DNA of 64,000 bases from assembly GCA_023846275.1 (NCBI GenBank), contig CM043875.1:23068593-23132592 (forward strand), written 5' to 3'. Source of the stretch: Vanilla planifolia. Taxonomy: Eukaryota > Streptophyta > Magnoliopsida > Asparagales > Orchidaceae. A program made the position numbers and the translations under genes. The stretch's first letter is position 1. Each line of letters begins with the position of its first letter. The notes under the pieces were generated by a model. That model ran no database searches. It was not told the origin of the DNA and saw only the letters and a program-made list of their open reading frames with translations. Below are positions 24,443-37,010 of this stretch, one piece after another.

Positions 24443-25060
24443 ATGAGGACGGAATCGACGGGTATCGTGGACGAGGAGATGGGGCCAACGGGGAAGCTCC
24501 AAAAACCTTGGGAATTGCGTATAAGGTCGTGTAGGTCAATAATTTTCGCTTTTAAATCGTTGAAACAATAAAAAAAAAGCGCCATCTTTTCTTTTCTCTG
24601 AAAGTTCGTGCGATGACAAAAGAAAAAAAAAAGAAAAAAGAAAAATACTCCTAACGTCCATGTCTACAAGTCTAATTAACTGTGGATACGTATCGGGTCG
24701 CATGACCTTTCAGATTGACACCCGGTTACCGCTCTAGATCCGGTGAAAACTGCTATTCGCGGCACAGGCTCATCTTGCCGTTCTTGCGACAAAATACTAA
24801 TCCGAGTTCCCCAAACAGCCCCTGCAAATCGGGACACCCTCAATCAAAAGCCAAACCCTAACTGACACCTAACAGGGCATGAGAAAGACGACGGGCGAGG
24901 TCCCGAGGCGGGGTCCGCGGCAGGGCGAGACTTTGTTGCAAACCAAGCCGAGATGGAGCGTAGCACTTGTCACGGGGAGAGCAGCGTTGGTGTTTTGTCT
25001 CTCTTGTGTTGACTCGGGTTCGATGGTTCTGTCCACATTTCTATTTCCTAGGTAATTGCT
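24443..25060 (+). other. Orphan gene-like GC-rich island with possible first exon
   Basis: Two short + strand frames start in locally GC-rich DNA. One is 24443-24571 (42 codons, first-position purines dominant). The other is 24879-25055 (58 codons). A telo-box-like AAACCCTAAC lies at 24853-24862, just upstream of the second ATG, as in many plant housekeeping promoters. The second frame ends in CCTAG followed by GTAATT, which could be a splice donor at ~25050, but no acceptor or downstream exon was recognised. A 71-codon antisense frame (24869-25084) also exists. The stretch could be the 5' end of a decayed or duplicated gene or of a non-coding transcript. I recognise no protein family. Confidence 0.35.
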
Positions 25061-25089
25061 TTGGGCTATGCTTCCAATTACCATTGGTT

Positions 25090-27280
25090 AGGCACTGTAA
25101 CCTGTGATTTGCTACTTTATTTGGATGGTTCATTCAAATAAATTAGCAAAGCTAAAGAAACAGGAATCTTCTTACAAAGAAAAACCCACCCTTTCAGTTA
25201 AAAGAAGCATGGCTATCAAAGCCTTTAAGTGAGATTTTGAGAAGGTTTAGATGACTTCACGTAGATTTCATATAACTAACCTAACTAGAAATATTTATTG
25301 ACAAATCAAAATTGCTAACATCCTAGCACAATTCACCACACGTCACTTAAAAGTTTTTCGTCTAGATTGCACTCCATTCATGGAGAACTTCAGTGTTTCA
25401 ACATGAAGTTCTCAATAATGTTAGTGCTTCTACAATTCATATCTTACACATCAACAAAAAGATATTGTCTCTTTCTTAATGGTTACGTAAGATGTCAACA
25501 TCCTTGCCATCTTTACAAAATTGCAATGATCTCCTTCTCCAATCCATAGGTGATTTTGGATCCTAATGTATCTAAGCATCTTAGCCATTGTACTTGTCAC
25601 AACCTACCTAGACCAAATAAGATTATTAAGAATTTAAGCCATTGGACTTGCACAACTTCTCTAAACCAAATAAGATTTATTAAAAATTTAAAATCATCCA
25701 ATCAGGGCAACGATAAGACATGTATAACATCTCATATCTTAAACTATAATCACATACAAAATATCAAAAGTAAGATCTCACCAAAATAATAATAATTAAT
25801 ATTGCTAACTACGTTGAAAATTGCTCAAAAGATCAAAACAATTCACACTACTCAAGCCTATATACAACTCAATATGGTCAAGAGTTATAAATACATAACA
25901 AAAAAAAAAAACATCTCATTCAAATTTGAAGTTATACAAATAAGTAGCACTCAGAAAATATATGTAGTTCTAAACTTACTATAACCTTAATCTTAGTATA
26001 ATACAACTATATATCCTATGAAATAAATATGTAAAACTTTTCACTAAATAAATAAATATATACAATATATTAGAACTTACAAAAATAAGATAGGATAACG
26101 TAGTAAAGATAATCATGCTCTATTAATATATTATAATGATGATAATAAAATAGTATATCTTCATTCTTTTTCATGTTTTTTCTTTATTTTCATATCTAAG
26201 CTTTTGTTTCTTATATAAATATTATTTTTGTTTCAGATCATAACAAGTTATATGTATCATATATTTATAAAATAAATCCTCTTAAAAGAACACTAATAGG
26301 TAAACCTTTATCTATGGTCATATATATCAAGCATAGCTTGTAATCACATTATATCACTTCTAACATAGCCTTAAAAACTATGCTCACCAACTAGTAAATC
26401 CAAAGACATTTTGGCAACAAATCCTAGCATAAGTTATACCCATACTCAATCTCTCTAAAAACCTAAAAGGTAAACTAGTGAAAATCACAAATCTAAGTGT
26501 CTTATAGGCACACACTATATCAAATCTCATATGATACTACATCATAATAAAGTTGGGATGATATTATAAGAGAAACCTCAATCACATCTCATCTTATCAT
26601 TTCCCACTACTATGGTATTCATATATCTCATAATTTCATTTCATATAATTTATTATGTTTCTTACATATCATGCTCATTAATCACAATTTATGTAATATA
26701 AAAAAATGAGATATCACATATATCATGTTCTCATTTAATCTATTCACATTTATAAAAAATAGAGGATTAACATTGTAAAGGAAATATGATGACTCAATCA
26801 TTCACTAGGTAATGATTTGATAGTGAGACAAAAACTAAATTCTAAACTAAAACTTTTGTATATTGATTTTTTTTATATTAGAAGAGAAATTATTATTAAT
26901 TAAATCATCTAAATAAATATAACATGCCAAAAATGAAGACAAATTTATTTTGAAGAATTTATATACTTTGAATCTTGAAAATAAAGAAAATCATTAATAT
27001 CAAGATTGATTCATAGTTCTAAAGAGGGAGAGAGTAGTTATAAATTATTAAAATAATAATATTTTTATTTGAGTTATATTTTTGAGAATTTTATGAATTT
27101 TTCTAAAAGTTTTTTAAATATATTTTCAAGTTTTAAAAATATCACATAGTATATTCAAAAGAGAAGCAAGAAATAAGCTTTAACTAAGAAAGTTAATACC
27201 TAAACTAAAAAAGTTAAACATATCATATAGTATAACTAGAAAAATCATATAAGTATGATCACATATTAAAGGATGCATTA
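25090..27280. other. Gene-free AT-rich DNA
   Basis: Several 60-80 codon frames (25367-25984) follow one another on the + strand but have no motif and start in low-complexity sequence. A diverged duplication is visible at ~25580-25680: blocks like AGCCATTG(T/G)ACTTG(T)CACAAC, then CTAAACCAAATAAGATT, then TTAA(G/A)AATTTAA. No gene is supported. Confidence 0.45.
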
Positions 27281-27800
27281 CTCCAATGGGTCTGAGTAAG
27301 TGAGAGGAGATTTGGATCGTGCACTATGATAATAAAAATTGTACAACACAATCAAGTGAGAGGGAATAAGGAATAGATGAATAAATTAGATTTGGATCAT
27401 ATGAAATGATATTAAAAAACTATATAGTTCAATAAATTTAGAAGATTTGAATGAGATAATCATACAATATGATAAGAGATATCTATAACACAATGGATAT
27501 GCATAGGAGATTTGAATGAAAAACTTGTCATACAAATCATGATTTTAGATAAAAGTAAAGAACGTTAAATGAGACATGATATAGATCAACTAAATATGAT
27601 AACAAATATCATAGGATACATTGTAGAGAGAATATCAAAGCTGTCTACATTAGAGTGGATTGTAAAAATGATTTAGGATGTCAATTAAGCACGATTCATT
27701 GGTTAATTACTGATAAAGAGAGATATCTCTTATCATATAGTATGAAGTAAAGGGATCGCATAATATGATGCTATATGATTGAAAGTTTTTAAATTCAAAA
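27281..27800. repeat. Degenerate tandem repeats with ATCATA/TATGAT blocks
   Basis: Blocks such as AGATTTGGATC(G/A)T, then an (A)TATGATA motif, then ACA(C)AAT(C/G) recur about every 70-90 bp. The short motif resembles the 17.9-18.5 kb array, suggesting related LTRs. Periodicity was judged by eye. Confidence 0.45.
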
Positions 27801-29035
27801 TGGTAAGAGTCTGATTACTAAAGTTTGTTAGAGTTTAGAATGCAAGAATGTAAGGTGGCATTCAAAGGAAAAAGTCATGACAATTGAAAGAAAATTAAGG
27901 GCTAAGAATGTGAATAAATTTTGAATGTGTATAAAAGAAGGTGAGGCCAAACTTGAAAAAATTTTCTAGGAAAAAATCTAAGAAAAAATAGCTTTGGCTA
28001 TAGTTGTTAAAGTGAAGAGAATAAAGAAAAGATGTGCTTCCAAGAGTTTGGAAGGAATCTAAGAAAAATTGAGTTTGAGGCAAAGTGAAATTGAGAGAAT
28101 TTCATTCATGGTAATATAGCATCTTATAGGTGAAGGAAGCAATTGCAAAAAAGAATCCCAAGCAAAACCATCTAAAACAAATCATCTAAAACAAGTTAGC
28201 AAAATCTCTTTTAAATGTTCGTGTGAACAAATAAAAATAGACTATCAAAAATCTCTATTTTATTGTCACTAATCAAACTATGCATTATCATATGAAAATA
28301 TGTTTCTATCAACACACAATATATTAGAATGATGTGTTGTATGTTAATGAACCATACACAAAACTCAAATCATTTGGTAAAATTCTGTATAATGCACCCC
28401 TACTAGCTTGGGTGGTAAATGCAAACTAACTCAAGGAATTATGATGATTACATAAGCTGATAACTTTAGAAATAAAGCTCATATAACTTTTAATTTTAGA
28501 AAATCATATAAAATTTATTAAATATAAAAACATTATGAAAATTTATGATATTATGTGAAAATAAAGTTCTAAATTATTTAAAATAATTTTTACAATTTGA
28601 CATGGATTTTCGTGTTTCAAAACATTAGAAATTTTAGGTTTCTTTGAATTAATTTGGAGCCAATTAGCATAAGTGTTTATGTCAAAGCCTTGTCCAACCT
28701 TCTCTAACTATATGTTAATAATAGCTAATTATAAATAATTAACAATATATAAAGACATATATTCTATAGCCATGGTGTAGCGATGAGACAATAATCCAAA
28801 ACAAGCAAAATCCCATATATCATGAAATTTATTATAAAAAAGAAAGAATTTTATTATTATTAAAAATATCTAAAACATAAAGTTCAATATTTGCAGTCCA
28901 AATCCACAAAGTAAAAACCACTAATATAAACATGTCACAATGATACTCATAAAACTAATGCAACACATACTATTATTGTGATGACCTTTCTTTTTTTTTT
29001 TTCAAATATTTTAATTATCATCCAATTTAATTAAT
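27801..29035. other. Interior of a minus-strand LTR element, no readable domain
   Basis: This is where gag should lie for the minus-strand element whose primer site is at 29036-29048. No coding motif was readable. Confidence 0.35.
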
Positions 29036-29048
29036 ACTTTTGATACCA
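29036..29048 (-). other. Minus-strand primer binding site (tRNA-Met type)
   Basis: On the minus strand, a GTCACA LTR end is followed by TTGT and then TGGTATCAAAAGT, which resembles the tRNA-Met primer site. This orients the adjacent LTR (29053-31525) as the 5' LTR of a minus-strand element extending to the left. Confidence 0.65.
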
Positions 29049-29929
29049 ACAATGTGACATCTTTATTTTTTTCTCGTCACAAAACTCTATTTCTTTCTTT
29101 CAAATTTAAGAATTCAAATAGATAAAACTACCATTAGATTTTATTTATTTTCTAATTTATAAGTATAACTATATAATATTTTTATCCATAATATAACAAA
29201 CACGTAGTTTATATCTATAACTATTAACTGTAAATGTTTGAATCTAATAACTGTAAACAACTGAAATTATCACAATATCTATATGTCATAGTTTTCACAG
29301 TTTCTTATAATATTATATCAGTTTTCATATACAGGTATAATACTGAGTTTATCATATGATTAATAAATTATTTAACACAACTCTTCTAGAAAAAATCTTT
29401 ACAATTTCAATTCTTTCTTTTCTTACAGACTATTTTTATAGGTAATCCTCTTTTTGTTAAGGTTTCATCGTACTTAAAATATTAGTGCCAAAAAAGGTTA
29501 AGTCAACCATCACTTGCTTAGAAGGCTATCTTTAATAGTAAATAAATATACAAAAATAAACAATAATTTAGGATAATCATATGTAAGATTTAATCATAAG
29601 CATTAATCATAGCATATAAGTAAAGTCTTATTCATATTAGAATATAAAAAAGAAAATATATTATGTTATTAAAAAAAGCATACTATGATCTCTAACAGAA
29701 ATAACAAATATATATATATATATTATACTATTTTTAATCTTTTTTTGGTTAATATGGTTTTGTTTATCGATACCTATTTCTACTTAACTAAGTAAATTTT
29801 ATGTGTTAATAACTTTTTAGTTTACTTAATTATAATGAAAGTCTCATTTATTGATTTATCATATCATGTTTTCTTACACAATCATGCTTAGTCTTATCAT
29901 ATTTGTAATGTACATATCTTTATGACAAA

Positions 29930-30255
29930 TGGTAATAATATGACCCACATGACCACTAGTCACCTCACGATGATAAAATCTCAATCTTATGGCCTTCTTA
30001 GCCACTATCTATCTCATGGTAGTAAGATCTCAATCTTGTATCCCACATGGCCACTAGCCATCTCATGGTAGTAATATCTCAATCTTGTGACTCGCATGGC
30101 CGCTAGCCATCTCATGATAGTAATGTCTTAATTTCAAGATTGTATGGCCACTAGCTACCTCACAGTGATAAAATCTCAATCTTGTGGCCCTCATGGCCAC
30201 TAGCCATGTCACTGTGGTATATCTAAATCTTGTAACCTACTTGGCCACTAGTTGC
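29930..30255. repeat. Tandem array of ~55-60 bp units inside the LTR, about 6 copies
   Basis: Each unit reads approximately CACATGGCCACTAGCCATCT, then CATGGTAGTAA, then ATCTCAATCTTGTG. Units are well conserved, clearer than those in the related LTR at 42860-43125. Confidence 0.85.
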
Positions 30256-31262
30256 AAAAAATAACACATTAATTTTTTTAGAAAATTCATTATTCATTTA
30301 TATCATTGAATCATTTAATATATTTTTTATATGAAAAATATTTATTATACTGAATATTTTTGTATCAACTCATCAAATGTCATGCTTATATAATTAATCA
30401 TACAAAAAATTTCACATAGTAGTTTATTAACATTAGACAAAACATACATTATTTTTTAAGTTTAAATTTTCATGCAATTATATATAATAACTCAATATCA
30501 AAATATTAGTATCACATTCTCTATACAATATTCACATGCAAAGTTTTAATTTTAATAACCAATCACACATCAGGTATTCATATATAATATTAGTATAAAA
30601 GAACCTACTTCTCATGCAAGATCTTAATTTTAGTAAATCAATACTACATTAGATATATACATATAATATTAATGTTAAAATACCTACCCTATAATTTGTT
30701 CTCTTTTGTGGGATAGTTTTGTAAGTGTTTAATTTTTTTTATTAATTTTAGCATATCAACTATAATTTTCTCAACTCAATTTATATTTTTTTAGAAATTG
30801 AAATTTATCAAAGTATCAATATAGAATTACATGATCCATTTCATAAATTATGAAAAGTGCCTCTTTCTTACAACATTTTCTCGCTTTTTCCATTTTTCTT
30901 AAAACCCTAGCTTACAAATCTCCAACAAAATTCTTCTTAATCATTTTAATAGTTAAATAAAAACTTAATTAAGACTAAACGTATTGATTATTATCATCAA
31001 TTTTAGGTTAAATCACAAGAAAATAAAAAGAATTCTATTTTTGATCTTCTAAACATACTGGAACCTTCTATCAATAGAGCTCAGATTCTTTTGATTAATT
31101 CCATAGACAATTCAATATCTCTCAAACCCTCATCGTCGATAAAACTTATTTCATCAAAACATTCAGCTGTTCATGCAAAATTCCTCTCCTAGTGTTGTCA
31201 TCGACCAAGAGGCCGAGAGAGGGAGGTAAAGAAAGCCTTGTTTTCAAAAATGTCAAAAAAAG

Positions 31263-31265
<3 letters not shown>

Positions 31266-31293
<28 letters not shown>
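31266..31293. repeat. (AT)n microsatellite
   Basis: A perfect AT dinucleotide run of about 27 bp inside the minus-strand LTR. Confidence 0.9.
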
Positions 31294-31296
<3 letters not shown>

Positions 31297-31525
31297 TTAT
31301 AATATATGTATTTATACTTATTAATTTCAATAATTTTCAAAAATGCTAAATGAACTTAAATTGAGACAAAATAAATGTCGTTTGACTCGTTTTGACGATC
31401 TCTATTTAATTTTATATTTATTTTTATATTTTAAAATATTTTATTTTTTATAATTTTGACATATTTTACAAGATATTTTAATTTACATCTGATTTAACAA
31501 TTAATGATATTGCAATTATATAACC

Positions 31526-34386
31526 ATCCATCTTAGGAGGAACGTGCTACATATTTAACTACTTTGTGAGTATGACTTCCCCCCTTATACTCATAGTCGC
31601 TATCTCTATGTGGTATGAATACATACCTGTCATGTAAATACTAGTAAAATTTAATATAACTTAGTAACTAACTCTATAAGGTAAAAAAATTATAAAACAT
31701 ACAAAAATAAAATCAACATATGAAGACATATATGAGAACTATTGCAAATAATTGAAGCCTTTATTATTTGTTCATTTTTTCATGCAATCCTTAAGGTAAA
31801 AATTTCATGCTATTTTTTATTTATTATGGTCATATATCCCTTTTTGATTGTTATCCTCATTATCCAATATTTAAGTGACCTTTACTCAAAGGCATAAATA
31901 TAGCCAACATCTAAATCATATAAGAGTTTGATCCAAGTCACCACACTTAACCACTTTACATAAATTACTAGTGATCATATCCACAAAAATCTACAATCTT
32001 ATACTTATACCTAACCACTCTACAAAAAAAATAACTATCTCAAGAGTTCATATCATAAACATGATGCTAATATCCAAGAAGGTTATTGCCCAAGACCCTT
32101 AACAAGCTATCATACATAAAGTATTAGTGACTATCTAATGAGATGAGGATAATATCTAAAAAAAATCCAATTTCAAGTTATAATACCAATCTATATGTTG
32201 CAAATTTGTTTTATAATCTATAACTTAAACAAAGTAATATCATTATTCCAAATTTTCATAGTATTAAATCCATAATATAAACTAGTATTTTGTTATACCC
32301 TTGAATTTGATGATCACAAAACCAAGGTTATGTTGATTAGTAGAAGTTTGGATTGTTGTGAAGTTGCAACAAGAGTTAGCAGATGGATTCAGTGATGTTA
32401 AGGAACAAGGTGCATATACCTTGGAATGGAATAAAGCTTGAAGACCTTTGCTTAAGGAGTGCCTCAAATTGTAGAATTTTGAGCCATGATATTAAGCTAT
32501 CGATGACATGGCAAAATCACTTAAAACTTATCATTTAATATAATTACAATGTTTAGAATGCTAAATCATTTTCCTTTTGGCAAAGTGGCACTTAAGATTC
32601 TTCTAATGCATGCATTTTTGTGGTCCTTGAGTTATAATCTCTTTAGAGTTGCATTAAAACTTTTTTAATGTTAGTATAAATCTCTCTAGGTAGAAATCAA
32701 GTGTTTAAGTTTAAGAAATCATGCTTAAATATGCACAATACTTGACTAGCTTATGTTTGTACAATATGATGCTAGTTATCATATGTATATTGTCTACTTT
32801 ATGACTTATCTTCTAAGAAGAACTTGAATCCATGTAGTTGTCATAGTTGGATGATAACTTCTAAAGAAATAAGCCTAGTTGTGCCATGTATTTGTTAAGT
32901 ATGATTTCAATTTGTATTTTTAGTTCTAAGTTTTATTGTTTATCATACAATATGATGCTTTCATCATACTTGCATGATAGTTTTCTATTCTTCATAACTT
33001 AGGTAATGAACTATTTAATTTTCTCGTAGACATGTATGATGTTTTTCATCTTACTTATATGACTACTAATATAACTAAGATTGATTAATTAGGCCTTGGT
33101 AGTACATGATATCATCCTTGTATGAACTCATGCTTTGTTATGCATATTAATATAAATTTTAGATCATATAATATGAAGTATAATATTGTATTTATACATT
33201 CTATTTCCTTCATATAACTATTGAGATGCCTTAGGGATTAAAATACTAAAGTGTCATCACAAACCTATGATTAGATATATCATATAAGTAACTAAACTTT
33301 TCTAGTTGTATTAATGCATTAATAGGGTGATCCTAGTTTATTGCTTATTGCCTATGTACGATATCAACATTGCACTTGTACAATCATGGCACCTAACTCA
33401 TAAGGGCAATTTCAATCGTCTTGTAAATACAATTTATACTTTACTAAAATTATTCTAAATATTTGGGAAGTATATATGGAGTATTTTTGAAGCATAAAAA
33501 GTTAATGATCATAATTGAAAATCAATCTAAGTTTGGAAGTGAAATAAAGTTACATTTATCTCTCGATTGTAGCATTTATGAATTATTGGTAATATATTTC
33601 TTCTCAACTTACATCATTCTTTAATAGTTTCTTATCAATAACATTTTTTTAATTCATTTAAATATTGTGCCACTATTATTTGAAGATATAAGTTGTTGTA
33701 CAAACCAATTTTAAGTGATGTTTTGTTTTTGATGTTGTGATTGATCCAAAATATTGACTTTTTCATGGTCATGGTTGGATTATGGTTGTAAGCTCAGATG
33801 AGCTACTATTGTGAGGGTTTGTAGCTCAATCATTGATTGTCAAAAGGCATTACTTAAGGGAACCTTGGTCACGCCAAATGGCGGTGGATGTAGGCCTTGT
33901 GTAGGAGATTAAATCACTTGAAACCCCATTGTACACTCTTATTTGTTGGTGTTCATTTCTACTTTTTTTTTTATTCAATAATAATTTTTTAAAACATTAA
34001 GGAAGGTTTTATTAAATACAACTTATTGAATTGTCTTGATTAGCATCACTTATTTTATTGGAGAAAATTGTAAGCAATCACAATTGTTTACCCATTTATG
34101 GATGACAACTTGTTTTCTTCTTTTAGTTTAGTTGCATATATAAAACATAGCAAAATATCATCTAAGCCCTAAAATTAATCATATGTAATGACAATACAAA
34201 ATAGATATAAAAATTCATGTCATATTGACTCCACTATGAAATAAATAATATAATCTTATATTCATGTCATAGCTTACACATTTATCTACTTAAATTCGAG
34301 ATAAAAATGTTTTTTTCCAAATTTTTTCTCTTGATTTCGACAAATACACCAAACATGTACATTTATCACCAAATAATACTTTCCAA
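31526..34386. other. Gene-free AT-rich DNA
   Basis: No gene was seen. GTA(C)AATATGATGCT and TATCATA blocks recur at 32760-33180 and resemble the 17.9 and 27.3 kb arrays. A somewhat GC-richer stretch at 33780-33930 looks like an LTR leader. The 61-codon frame at 32282-32467 has no motif. Confidence 0.4.
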
Positions 34387-34402
34387 TACACACACACACA
34401 CA

Positions 34403-34449
<47 letters not shown>
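34387..34449. repeat. Compound (CA)n-(TA)n microsatellite
   Basis: About seven CA units run into a TA run of more than 20 units, with one TATG interruption. Confidence 0.95.
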
Positions 34450-34451
<2 letters not shown>

Positions 34452-35689
34452 CACACTTTTTATGATCATTTTTTATTTTTGTCAACTTACTACAATACCA
34501 ACTTACCTTAAGTTGTACCTAACATGTATGTTTTGTATTTTATTTGATAACATATTGTATTTTAACTTCATCATATTGTTTGTTTTATATACCACTACTC
34601 TATGTTAATCAAAATAATAGTTTGCTTTTTTTTTTTACTCATTATTGATCTATAACTTAATGTTCTATATGTTAAATCCAATATACAATAAGTATAGTTC
34701 ACTATACTATACATCTTACCAACAGACATTACTTAGCTCTTAACCTTGCTAATTATTTGTGTAATATATGATACGTTTAGTTTAAGATACCATACATCAA
34801 CTTAATGAACCTTGTGCATAATTTATTTTCTGCACCAAATTAAATCATAATGTACGATTTGTTTGGATTAATGCACAATATTTTTCATTTCTTGAAGAAA
34901 ATAAAATCTCTAAATATGCTCAATTCTATCGTAAATCAATTCAAAACTTACTCCAACTAATAGCACAACATCTCAAATGCTTATAGTAACTAAAATACTC
35001 TCTAACTTGTATACAAAACTGATTAAACCAATTAAGAGAAAACTTAATTTCCTCTTACAGTTCGTTAGTTGCTCTCTTTTGTTCATTTAACTACAATGCC
35101 TGCTCTTGTTATATTTTAACTATAATTTTTTTTCTCTTTATGACCCCTATAATAATTTGATCTCCCCTTCTCCTTGTTCTTACTATTGATATTCCTCTTC
35201 CTCTTGAGCCTAGAACCAAATATCTTCCTCTTTCCTTCATTTCACTCCTCTCATCTTTGTTTCCTTCTTACTAGCTTAGCTAATTGGACTTCTTCCTCTT
35301 TGTTGCTTCATGCTTATCTAATTTCAACATTCTTTGATGGAAATAATTAAATGCAAGATTATTGAGTACTAATAATAATTGCCAAAATAACATTTGCAAC
35401 TTTTTTTTAAAAATTTCATTGCTAATTATCTAGATCACAAAAATTACAAACTAAACCACTATTGGATTCATATCATTGAGCACTTTCCAAATATATTCTT
35501 AAATAAATTTTCTTACTTCATTTCACAACATGACACACTTTCTAGAATAATATTAAAATAATAATACTTTAATAAATAATAGTAATATTTTAGAAATTTA
35601 ATTTTTTTTTTCATTATAAAACTTCTATTTACATCCACAATTATTTAATTTTAGTATTTATAAAATCTTATATAAAGTAAAACTTTGGA
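34450..35689. other. Gene-free DNA; expected place of a minus-strand 3' LTR
   Basis: It lies just downstream (minus orientation) of the pol terminus at ~35690, where a polypurine tract and 3' LTR should begin. I could not fix the junction. The CT-rich patch at 35130-35290 reads on the minus strand as arginine/lysine-rich. Confidence 0.35.
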
Positions 35690-37010
35690 TACCTTTCCAT
35701 CATAATTGACTTGCCTTCACATATAACTTTTATCATTGTTTGATCTTATTATAATAATTTAGTCATTGGTATTACTTAATTTCTTAATACTTTCTCCCTT
35801 TTATCTAATATCGACACTATTACCTCTACATAAGTTAAGACTAGATAAATCTCAATATCTTGAGCATCGTAACTAAAGACATATGAAGAATTTTAAAATA
35901 TATTTCCTCAAAGTTGAAACAAAAAGACATTGTGAACTCTTGATAGTTGTGGTTGTTAAACTATCTTATATGCCATATATGCAATTCTTTCGAAAATTTG
36001 AAATAGAGCAATATTCTCATACTTTAATTTTTGTAGTTTTCCTAATTTTATTACCCTTTTTTACTTACTCTAATAATACATATTCATCTTCTTGAAATTC
36101 TACAAACCTATTCTTTGAATCAAAGTATTTTTTTTCTATCTATGATGAGCTGATTTTAATCTATACCAAATAATTTGTCTTATTTGTGACTTTCTAAACA
36201 AAATTTAGGACTTATTTTATTTCTTTATTTACCCTCATTCTAACATAAAAGTGATTGTTAATTAATCACATATAAAGTTTCTTATGATGTCATTCCAATA
36301 CTAGTATGATAATTATTATTATAAATAAACTCAATTAATAGTAGGTGGTTTTTCTAATCACCTCCAAAATCTAATGTACACTATGTCAACAAAACTTTTG
36401 AAGTTTAGTAATTCTTTTCATTTCTTCATAAGTTTGAGAATGAAAGGCTATATTGAATTTTAAAATTGTCCCCAATGCTAAATTAATAGTTTTCCAAAAA
36501 AAAAGTGCTGTGAAGTTTGGATCTCTATTTGAAATAATTACCTTTGGAATACTATGTTATTAAATAATTTGATTCATCTTAACTTTTGTAACCTTAATTC
36601 TAAATATGTTTTTATAGCTAGAAAATAAGTTGGCTTTGTTAAATTATCCATTGTTATCCATATACAATCATGTCATACTAGTGATCTAATTCCCAAACAA
36701 AGTCCAGAGTAATCTCTTCCAATTTTCATTTAAGAATGAGTAAATTTTATATTAACTCATTTGATCATTACTAATCTTCCTTGACTCACTAACAACTTAC
36801 ATTTTTTAACTCAGTTTGAAATAAATTTTTTAATCCTAGTCATTGATATCTCTATTTTGGCTCATGGTACATTTTATTCTTCCAAGGTTGAATATAATAT
36901 TTTGAATTATATGCTTCTTTTAGCAACAACTCTTTAAGCTATTGATTAAAGAGCTACTCCATCTTAGTTAACCAACATTAAAACTTGTCAGATCATGAAC
37001 CCTATCAAAG
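35690..37010 (-). pseudogene. Decayed Ty3/gypsy integrase and pol C-terminus
   Basis: Read right to left on the minus strand, the pieces fall in family order. First is the integrase zinc-binding region (~36880-36960, with a K-E-A-Y-N-S-K-Y stretch and a K-M-Y-H). Next is the core start (~36640-36700, H-D-C-I-W then L-T-K then F-L-A-I-K-T), then N-R-D-P-N-F-T (~36490-36510). After that come L-G-T-I-L-K-F-N then H-S-Q-T (~36430-36475) and N-N-N-Y-H-T-S-I-G-M-T (~36290-36330). Further on are a V-S-T-L-R-K-Y block (~35895-35920) and a terminal block with V-L-R-N and I-P-M-T-K (~35740-35800). The frame changes repeatedly and stops are common, so it is inactive. It may belong to the element primed at 41151-41163, about 5.5 kb upstream, a normal gag-pol length, but the intervening gag, protease and RT could not be read. 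Confidence 0.78.

Larger units (their letters stand above)
29053..31525 (-). repeat. Minus-strand ~2.47 kb LTR (5' LTR of its element)
   Basis: One end is fixed by the primer site at 29036-29048. The other is estimated from similarity to 41985-44460, the LTR of a second element of the same family and orientation. Both share, in order, a TTTACTTA(A/G)TTATAATGAAAGTC-like block, a tandem array of GGCCACTAGCCA units, and an AT-rich start with TAATTTGACATATTTTA(C/T)AAGAT. A GC-richer leader lies near 31100-31250. Confidence 0.65.

Noticed and set aside
24869..25084. 71-codon minus frame in the orphan island
   Set aside because: Overlaps the plus frame with a telo-box and splice-donor-like end; no motif, so it is not chosen over the plus reading.
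29930..30255. CRISPR-like regular repeats
   Set aside because: Units are contiguous and degenerate without unique spacers, in a plant LTR; this is an LTR tandem array.
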